DNA from: Tretioscincus oriximinensis
Lineage: Eukaryota; Chordata; Lepidosauria; Squamata; Gymnophthalmidae
Assembly (NCBI GenBank): GCA_022410635.1
Contig: JAJVDF010000211.1
Span: forward strand, 1,638,025 to 1,702,024
Direction of reading: 5' to 3'
DNA: 64,000 nucleotides
Shown piece by piece: positions 57,191 through 64,000 of this stretch. A program made the translations under genes and the position numbers. Numbering within the stretch: position 1 is the first letter of the stretch; each line of letters opens with the position of its first letter. Below the pieces are notes generated by a model. The model did no database searches. It was not told the DNA's origin and was given only the letters and a program-made list of their open reading frames with translations.

Positions 57191-58823
57191 GACTTGCACT
57201 TGACTATTCACCCCTACGTATGCTGTTGTTAATTCCAGAACCCAGCAAAGCTAAGCAAATTAGCATCCACACCATCCACATGTGTTCTATGGTTGCTATT
57301 CCAATCTTTGGCCCTGTTTGCACTTACCTGCATTAAAACACTTTAATTAATATATATTAGTTTGATCCAGGTTAGCTGCAGCAGTATGGCAATCCGTACT
57401 AAGGAACTGTTATATCTAGTGTGTTGCAAAATGAGTTACTAGGCTTGTGTCAATAGGACCATATTTCTTTCTATTCAGAGTTCACTGCTCCACAGAAATC
57501 GTTTGCACTGAAAAGGAACCATTCTAATTCTTCAACCCTCTAATATGCCTGGGAAGAACATTTGCTGAACTTTAATGTGCATTAGAAGGAAGTTGTGTTG
57601 GTATTAGTTTTTTTACCAGGTGTGAATGCAAAATTAATCCGTTCCCATGCTTATTGTTACACCAGTTAAATTAACAAGGCAGATAGCAAACCATTTAAAC
57701 AACAATGGAACAATTTTCAGAAACATAAATATGAATGTTTGACCCTCATACATAAATATGAGGGTTTGACCCTTTTAAAAATTTGAATGTGCAAATAAAT
57801 AGCTGTGTTAGTTTGGTTTCAGACTATTTATCCACCTCAGAATAGAAGTTCTTGAACAACAACAAAAAATATGGAGAAAGATTTGAAAGAGAAGCAGCAG
57901 AATTGGATTACAACTACAAATCCCAGCCCATTGACAAGGAATTGAATAGAGAGAATTGATTTCTGTCACAATGTATATATTAAAATACCAGTTAACATCT
58001 CAGCCATTTGAGGGCACTCTTGGACTATTCTACTCTTGACTTTGCTGCATTTATTTGATTGCAACACTTTTACCTATTTACTACTGTACTTGACCTGACA
58101 CAGTGTTGCTAATTCCAGCACCCAGTTTGAAATATATAGTCTGTCCCTAGGCAGTTGCTCACTAACGTCTGAAGAATTAGACTTGCCTATGAAACCTCAT
58201 GCTGCCCACCTTTTCTTCCTATTCTAAGAAACCTCCTTGCTTAAAATTTAGAGATTTACTAACAAGACACACAGTGTAAAGGTCACAGTGTCCTCCCAAT
58301 TCCAGCCTCAAGGGGGCATGTTCATTGGACAAATACATATAGTAGAAAAGGGCCAATTACTTGTTAATGCTTTAAAGAACGCAAGACACATTAACGAGGA
58401 AGCACGGATCAACCTCATATCATCTAACCAACTGCTGTTCCTCCCCAATGAACCTCTTCTGGCTTTTCTGTGAGTTTGGTAAATTCAGTGTTTATGTTTA
58501 AGAATAATTGAGGGGGAGTGTATTCATGGAGAATTTTTTTTCCTAGTGGATGGAGAAAGTGTTGTTTAGTTGCAGTCAGTGCTAAATGTAAAAAAATTTT
58601 TGAAAGGTTTGGAGAAAATAATTCCCTCTGAATATTCAATTGACAATATTCTTCATCACAGCCCACAACAACCCAGTGCAGTTAGATTCGCTGAAGTTAA
58701 ATTCGTTGAAGTTAAATTCAGCTGAAATTCAGCTGCAGATATTAAAAGTGAATAGGATTACAAAACTATGACACCATCCTTAGACTTCATCCTTTTTTAC
58801 CCATCCTCAAGAAGGGAGAAACC
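57191..58823. other. Non-coding, one repeat fragment
   Basis: At 58155-58235 is a diverged copy of the 'agcactttgagactaac' family ('gtctgaagaattagacttgcctatgaaacctcatgctgccc'). At 57908-57925 'actacaaatcccagccc' resembles a ZNF143-type motif. The segments 56560-56830 and 57340-57600 are similar to each other ('taatatgcctgggaa', 'actttaatatgcattagaag'), indicating an old duplication or two copies of one repeat. No gene. Confidence 0.4.
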
Positions 58824-58953
58824 TAGAAGAAGAAGAAGAAGAAGAAGAAAAAGAAGAAAAAGAAGAAAAAGAAGAAAAAGAAGAAAAAGAAGAAAAAGAA
58901 AAAGAAAAAAAAAAGAAAAAGAAAAAGAGAGAAAGAGAGAAAGAGAGAAAGAG

Positions 58954-59032
<79 letters not shown>

Positions 59033-59035
59033 AGA
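58824..59035. repeat. (GAA)n/(GAAA)n purine microsatellite
   Basis: About 210 bp of pure A/G, moving from GAA to GAAAAA, GAGA and a long (GAAA)n. All open frames across it are artefacts. The purity makes triplex formation possible. Confidence 0.95.
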
Positions 59036-59522
59036 ACTTTTTGTGGAAACAAAGAGTATATATGTCAATGCTCTTTCAAAAGCCACCTGCAAGGAACATA
59101 GTCAAAATCTACCAGGACATCCATTTAGAAAAAAAGGTGCAGCTTTAAATTTTGAATATTTCATTGTCTGTTCTCTTGCTTGCCTTGCGGAAAGGCTATA
59201 TCACACAGTACTCTGGCATAAAAATTACTCGGACAATATAAGATCTTCATATGGCTTTTTTCACATTCAGTTATACACCTCCGTAATCTACTGGAGACTT
59301 AAGACTCTGATCACACATCTAGTTTTTTCTAGCTTCCTTCAGTCATGAAGAATGAGCTTAATCCATTTATTTTCTGGACTAAATCAGGGATAGGTAACCA
59401 TGTTAAGTTCATTCTTCAGTACTGAAGACGGTTCATAAGTTACCAAGGCCTTAAGATCTTTGACTAATCTCATGTCAGGAAACTCCTATTTTATTTTGAA
59501 AGAGAATGAACAGACTTTAGGA

Positions 59523-59640
59523 AAGTGAGAACAGCTGTTTATTTATTTATATTTCTGTACCTGCCTATACCCAAAGGTATCCAGGCATTTAACAATAAAA
59601 ACCAAATTAACATAAAACAGCAATATTTACAAATAGAGAA
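59523..59640 (-). repeat. SINE/LINE 3'-end repeat
   Basis: 'ttatttatatttctgtacctgcctatacccaaaggtatccaggcattt' followed by 'aaaaccaaattaacataaaacagcaat' is a minus-strand copy of the widespread reptile 'tatttatatcccgccctatacccaagg' repeat. Confidence 0.65.
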
Positions 59641-59762
59641 GGGAGAGCAATTTTTTTCATCCAAAGGCCAGGATAAGACATGAATATTCTAACTGCTCAC
59701 TAGCTATGTGATCCTGCATGGATTTTTCAAAACATTAATGTAATTTTTACTTAGAAGAAGAA

Positions 59763-59895
59763 CAGCTCCCCCACCCCCCTGCCTCGCCTCCCCCCGCCCC
59801 CCCGCGCCCCCCCGCGCCCCCCACGCCTGCGCCCCCGCCTAAATAAAAGGTGCCGGAACTGCGTTCCGGTGCGTTCCGTCACAAAAAAAGCCCTG
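59763..59895. mobile_element. hAT-like GC-rich element, right end only (copy 3)
   Basis: The right 130 bp match copies 1 and 2 ('cctaaataaaaggtgccggaactgcgttccggtgcgttccgtcacaaaaaaagccctg'). The left TIR and any 8-bp duplication are absent, so this copy was truncated or recombined. Confidence 0.75.
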
Positions 59896-59987
59896 GGTGT
59901 ATGTCATTTTCTTCTTTCCTTCCTTATTTTGTTGTTCTTTCTTAGATATTTACTTTCTGGTTAGATTAGGTTTATTGTTAGTGTGTT

Positions 59988-60195
59988 ATGGCTCTAGTCA
60001 CACAGTAGACTGAGCAGATTTTCTGAGGCACAAACCGGGGNGATTAATATTCGTGCTAATTTGCATATTAATATGCATATTAATAATTAATTTGCATATT
60101 AAGCACAAATATTAATCACCCCGGTTTGGGCCTCAGAAAATCTGCTCAGTCTACTCAAGACTGAAGATGAAAAATACATGTGTGACTAGAGCCAT
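59988..60195. mobile_element. Nested palindromic MITE
   Basis: The outer arms ATGGCTCTAGTCACACA (59988-60004) and its exact inverse (60179-60195) enclose an inner palindrome (about 60006-60154). The inner one begins TAGACTGAGCAGATTTTCTGAGGC and ends with its inverse, with a 'taatatgcatatta' centre. The inner TIR resembles the 3281/33186 family (GRCTGANCAGAT) and ends in TA. Confidence 0.7.
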
Positions 60196-60288
60196 TTGCA
60201 TATTCATAAATATGCAAATTATCCACCAATATGCATTCCCTTCCGAAATTCCTGCCCGAGAAATCTGTGAAGCATGTGAGATTTTTTT

Positions 60289-60540
60289 AAGTGTGTGAGA
60301 ATTTTTGAAGTACATCAGAATATTTTTTTAAAAGAGGGGAGGGTGCCTTCAGGAGCTGGCTCTAGCTGCTAGAGACCCCTTGTGGTGGTACAGTGTATTG
60401 TTCTTTTTTAAAAATCATTTTTTTAAGTGTGCGAGAATTAAAGTGCATGAGAATTTTTATTTTTTACTGAGTGGAGGGTGCCTTCAGGAGCTGGGCCCTG
60501 TTGCCAGAACCCCCTAGTGCTGGAGCAGTAAAAAAAAATC
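60289..60540. repeat. Tandem duplication, ~135-bp unit x2
   Basis: Both units run 'aagtgtg(t/c)gagaatt' ... 'gagggtgccttcaggagctgg' ... 'gctg(c/g)...cccc(t)...gtg(g/c)tgg'. They start at about 60289 and 60425. Their copies are diverged, so the event is old. Confidence 0.55.
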
Positions 60541-60684
60541 AAGAAAAAATTCAAAAAAAGTTTTTTATTTTTTTTATTTTTTTTCCTCAGCAAAAACCGG
60601 GGAAATGGCACCCTCCCACGGGAGGGCAGGGTAGACACCCCAAATTGAGTCCCCCCCCCAAAAAGGGGGCATCTGATCAGCCTA
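60541..60684. mobile_element. Palindromic MITE, right half (copy 3)
   Basis: Reads 'tttcctcagcaaaaaccgggg' and 'aaaagggggcatctgatcagcc' up to a TA at 60683, matching the right arms of the 3281 and 33186 elements. The left TIR is not found. Confidence 0.6.
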
Positions 60685-61537
60685 GTCTTGAGGAAATGAA
60701 CTAAACCAGAAAAAAGTTCCTTTTTTCTACTTTAAAACAATTCTTCAAGACCGAAGAAGTTGATAAAAGCATCTCTGTAACCTATGTTTATTTTTAGTAT
60801 GTTTGCAAATTGGTCATTTGTTTATTCAATAGGTGGGTTTTTAATCTTAATTGATAATTCCTCTCATGTTCTTTTATTTACTTTTTACTGTAATTAAAAA
60901 CTATTAAAGCACACGCAAACAATTGTGTCTGCAGATATAGCACTATTTGCAACTTGCTGCTTCCCAAGCAAAAGTCTTGATGATGCCGATTTGGATCTTT
61001 GCAAGCCCACTGGTAGGTTTGCTATATATTTGTTTGATACTATTGAATATTCATATTTATCCTAAACTTCATGAAGTTTACCTATTATACTACTAGGCAT
61101 GCTTAAAAGTATAACCCACAACACATGGACAAGTAATTGAAATCTACAGTCTGTGCATACGTAAATATCTGTATATTTCCATCTGCACACCGTCAGATCA
61201 TATGCACAAGTTTTTAATGGCCAGCATTCGTTTGTGACACAAATATTTTGGTTTTTTAGCATATCGGATTTATGAAATATAGAACAGAGACAGTAACTTC
61301 GATATAAATTTAGATGTCAGGATTAACTTACAAATGACCCTTCAGTTTCATGAAGTTCTGTATAAGTGTATGCAAATCTGGATATCCATCATACTTCTTT
61401 GTTTTTAATATTTCAAAGATGAAAAAGTATCTCTGAAACAGTTTAAAGAACTTGTTTATAAAACAGGATAGAAATAGAAACAAATAAAATGAACAAACCT
61501 GCATCTCATCAGTATTTTGGAATTGGCCATTGTAAAT

Positions 61538-61617
61538 ATAATGCTCAAAACAATTAAGGGAACACTTTAACATAACATATTATGTCAAAGTGTTCCCTTA
61601 ATTATTTTGAGCAGTAT
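61538..61617. mobile_element. Tc1-like palindromic MITE (80 bp)
   Basis: Arms of about 31 bases ('atgctcaaaacaattaagggaacacttt' side and its inverse) resemble the 'tgctcaaaaaaattaaaggaacac' terminus of vertebrate Tc1-like elements. AT/TA-rich flanks obscure the duplication. Confidence 0.75.
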
Positions 61618-61892
61618 ATATATGCTGGACTGTCAAAATAGCTTTTCATCTTCTTATTTTTCTATCACCCATCTGTTTGATGTAAAATCAATTCCAAGTA
61701 GAACAATAAATGCCATTTACATAAATTAATCCCGAATTAGAAATGATTCAAGAATCACTTTTTAAAAAATATATTGCTGAATGATGTCAAAGCAACTGTA
61801 ACCAGGCTTAAAGGAATTTCTGTCAAGGGGGAGCTTGAGCACGATAAAATAGGCAACATGATTTTTTGTTGAAAAATCTATTTTTTAGATTA

Positions 61893-62095
61893 GCAAAGGG
61901 GCTAGCAGCACTTTGAGACTAACAGGAGAAAAGTAGGTAGCATAAGCTTTCGTAGCCACGTCTACTTCTTCAGATGCTCCAAAGCTTATGCCACCCACTT
62001 TTCTCCTATTAGTCTCAAAGTGCTACTAGCCCCTTTGCTGGATTTTCTGCTAGACTAACAGGGTTATTTCTCTGAAATTGACTATTTTTTAGATG
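61893..62095. repeat. Two 'agcactttgagactaac' repeats, inverted pair
   Basis: The forward copy (61893-61978) is followed at once by a reverse copy (61979-62050), forming a hairpin with about 65-base arms. The reverse copy continues into 'gactaacagggttatttctctgaaattgac', the family's outer end. 'attttttagat' occurs on both sides (61879-61892, 62083-62094). Confidence 0.75.
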
Positions 62096-62355
62096 TTATA
62101 TCTCTGAAAAAATAGACTTATCTACCTCCTGCAGACATAATGGTGGGTTGTGAGTGACGTAGACGCTACAAACCTGTTGTGCCGTGGGTTAAATGAAAGC
62201 TAATGTTTTCAGCATTCATGGCAGAGATCGCAGCTATCGCCAGTAACCTCCTTCTTTTTTAAATGTGTTCCGCACAGCCAAGGCTGTGTGTATGCCGATG
62301 GCGGCAGTCCGCCTATCGACGCTAAGCAGAAGGAAGGAAGCCTGCTCTTGGCCAT

Positions 62356-62710
62356 GAAGGAAAGTATTTTTTCACCCAGAGGGTCATCGGCCTGTGGAAT
62401 TTACTTCCTGAAGAGGTAGTGGTAGCTAACAGCTTGGATAGTTTCAAGACAGGACTAGACAGGTTTATGGACACCAAGGTTATAAATGGATNCTAGGATG
62501 GATGTCTGAATGTTGCCTCCGGGATGGAGCAACAGGCAGGACTCCTGAAATACCATTTGCAGGGAGTCATGAACAGGTGCATATTTTGCTTTCCTCTGTT
62601 CGGACTGCCCAGATGCATCTGGTGGGCCTCTGTGTGACACAGAATGCTGGACTTGATGGGCTGTGGCCTGATCCAGTATGGCTCTTCTTATGTTCTTATG
62701 TTGTTCTTAT
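62356..62710 (+). pseudogene. CR1/L3-type LINE 3' end with 3' UTR
   Basis: Begins in the ORF2 C-terminus and matches 27286-27420 at almost every base. It continues through the 3' UTR ('caggactcctgaaataccatttgcaggg', 'tgctggacttgatgggctgtggcctgatcc') to a terminal (TTCTTATG)n. Strongly 5'-truncated. Confidence 0.88.
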
Positions 62711-63347
62711 GTACCAACCTATGGCTGCCAGCGTGCCATGTGTGCAGATGGGCGGGCGTCTGCGTAAAACCCAGACCAGCCCATAAGCCCGCTTTTTACC
62801 CCCTTATGTGGATGCAGCCGCAGTTTCTTTGTAGAATCCTCTAACTCAGCTTATCTTTTGGTTAGATCATGTGGAATGAAGTTGGATTACAATTTAGATC
62901 ATGGTCACACCTAAACACGTATCTTCAAAGCCAGAGACTCCATCAGCAAAGCAATAAGCTATTTTCTTTCACTATCCTCTGAAAAAAACCATTTTTGGTT
63001 TAGATAAATAGAGCCTGATTTAACTACCATACAACAGTTAACTCCCATTGATAGACAACCTTTCTGGCTACAAGAGATTGTGGTATGATTGACTACTAAT
63101 AATCAAGAGATTAGAACTATTATGATTCAATTGTGGACAAACCTTTAAAAGGGGAGAAAAACTAGTTAGATTAATATACAATCTCATAATAATGAATAAA
63201 TATGAAAACTTAAGATTTGGGGGATTATTGGCAATCAGAAGGATCAATTTATTCTTGAAACAGAAGAGAATTTCAATAGTAATAAAAGTAAAATAAAAAT
63301 ATTTTAGGAATGGAGGTAGAGAGCCAGCAGGGGGAAGGGGCTTCCCA
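62711..63347. other. Non-coding, nothing recognised
   Basis: AT-rich. It may be the 5' flank or 5' UTR of the CR1 element beginning at about 63300. Confidence 0.35.
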
Positions 63348-64000
63348 GTGTTTTGCACTGAGTGTCAGATGTATGACTGTCTACCTGCTGGTGAAAAGTC
63401 ATGGGTGTGTATTCGGTGCAAGGAGCTTCTGGCTCTCAGGGAACGTTTTACTTCCCTTGAGGCCAAGGTAGCTGACCTGGGGAAGCAGGGAGACAGAAAT
63501 AGGCATCAGGATGAGACCTCCAGGGATGCAGCAGGAGCATCTCACTCCTGGGAGGGCAGCCCTCCAGCTGCCTTGGAGAATAGGGGTCTAAGGTGGAGAG
63601 GACATCAGATCGAGGAAGAGGGACAGCTTCCCTCAGTAGGGACCACTTCCTTAGAAGATGTGCCATATCCTCTTGCCCCGAGGATACTCCTCCACGGGAG
63701 GTGGGAAGGGGGNTTCTTGTAGTGGCCAATTCAATTGTTAGGCACATAGAGAGGAGGGTGTGTGATGGGCTTGCTGACTGCATGGTAACTTGCCTGCTGG
63801 GTGTTAACATTGCAGACATCACGCTACATCTAGATAGGCTGATAGTGCTGGGGTGGAGCCAGGTGTTGTGGTGCATGTTGGTACCAACGTCATTGGGAGA
63901 GCCAAGTGGGGAGTCCTGGAAGCTAGGTAGAAGATTGAAATCCATGACCTCCAAGGTAGCATTTTCTGAAATGCTACCTGTTCCACACGCAGGACCAGCT
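63348..64000 (+). pseudogene. CR1-type LINE ORF1 (starts here, cut by window end)
   Basis: The frame opens with a zinc-ribbon-like Cys pattern ('CTECQMYDC', then 'WVCIRCKELL') and a heptad-like coiled coil ('LRERFTSLEAKVADLGKQ'), as in CR1 ORF1. After an N at 63713 and a frame change, the esterase-like part appears ('ANSIVRHIERRV', then 'HVGTN' in a shifted frame near 63880). ORF1 of CR1 binds RNA and carries an SGNH-type esterase. The frameshifts suggest a dead copy. The element continues past 64000. Confidence 0.75.

Noticed and set aside
58768..59148. Lys/Glu/Arg-rich and Phe/Ser-rich open frames
   Set aside because: They read through the (GAA)n/(GAAA)n microsatellite and have no other support.
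1..64000. CRISPR array, operons, riboswitches or bacterial features
   Set aside because: Sequence is clearly vertebrate nuclear DNA; no regularly spaced repeats or prokaryotic signals were seen.

Overview
The window looks like nuclear DNA of a reptile, most likely a lizard or other squamate. Genes are split into small exons with GT/AG splice sites. The DNA between them is AT-rich and packed with CR1-type LINE ends, tRNA-derived SINEs, solo LTRs, hAT and Tc1/mariner MITEs and microsatellites. One gene is a SCAN zinc finger of reptile style. Scattered single Ns and one 175-base run of N show a draft assembly. The species call is inference from repeat style and gene content; no species marker was checked.

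Two protein-coding genes can be supported, both on the minus strand. (1) 351-2932: a complete-looking SCAN/C2H2 zinc-finger gene. Its three coding exons join in frame into 632 codons plus stop: a SCAN exon, a short linker exon and a terminal exon with 12 zinc fingers. (2) 16819-36584: a large scavenger-receptor (SRCR) gene. Ten single-exon group-B SRCR domains are followed by a transmembrane exon and a terminal cytoplasmic-tail exon. All twelve exons keep phase-1 junctions and sum to 1,160 codons including the stop. No signal-peptide exon was found upstream, so the 5' end is missing. The layout (SRCR array, one membrane span, short tail) is that of the CD163/WC1/SCART receptors of macrophages and gamma-delta T cells. 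Exons 2-7 alternate 306 and 315 bp, which suggests repeated duplication of a two-exon cassette.

The rest is mobile or repetitive DNA. At 53240-55926 lies a Ty1/copia LTR retrotransposon, an unusual find in an amniote. It has a 5-bp target-site duplication, a full 3' LTR, a truncated 5' LTR, a reverse transcriptase/RNase H frame with one stop codon, and a second retroposon nested inside RNase H with its own 9-bp duplication. Other notable items are two GC-rich hAT-like elements with perfect 8-bp duplications, three copies of one ERV-type LTR, several palindromic MITE families (one nested inside another palindrome), a head-to-head interstitial telomeric motif, a ~440-bp CGT/CCT triplet tract, and the 5' part of a CR1 ORF1 running off the right edge.

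Long stretches between 37 and 53 kb and between 56 and 63 kb hold no gene I can recognise.
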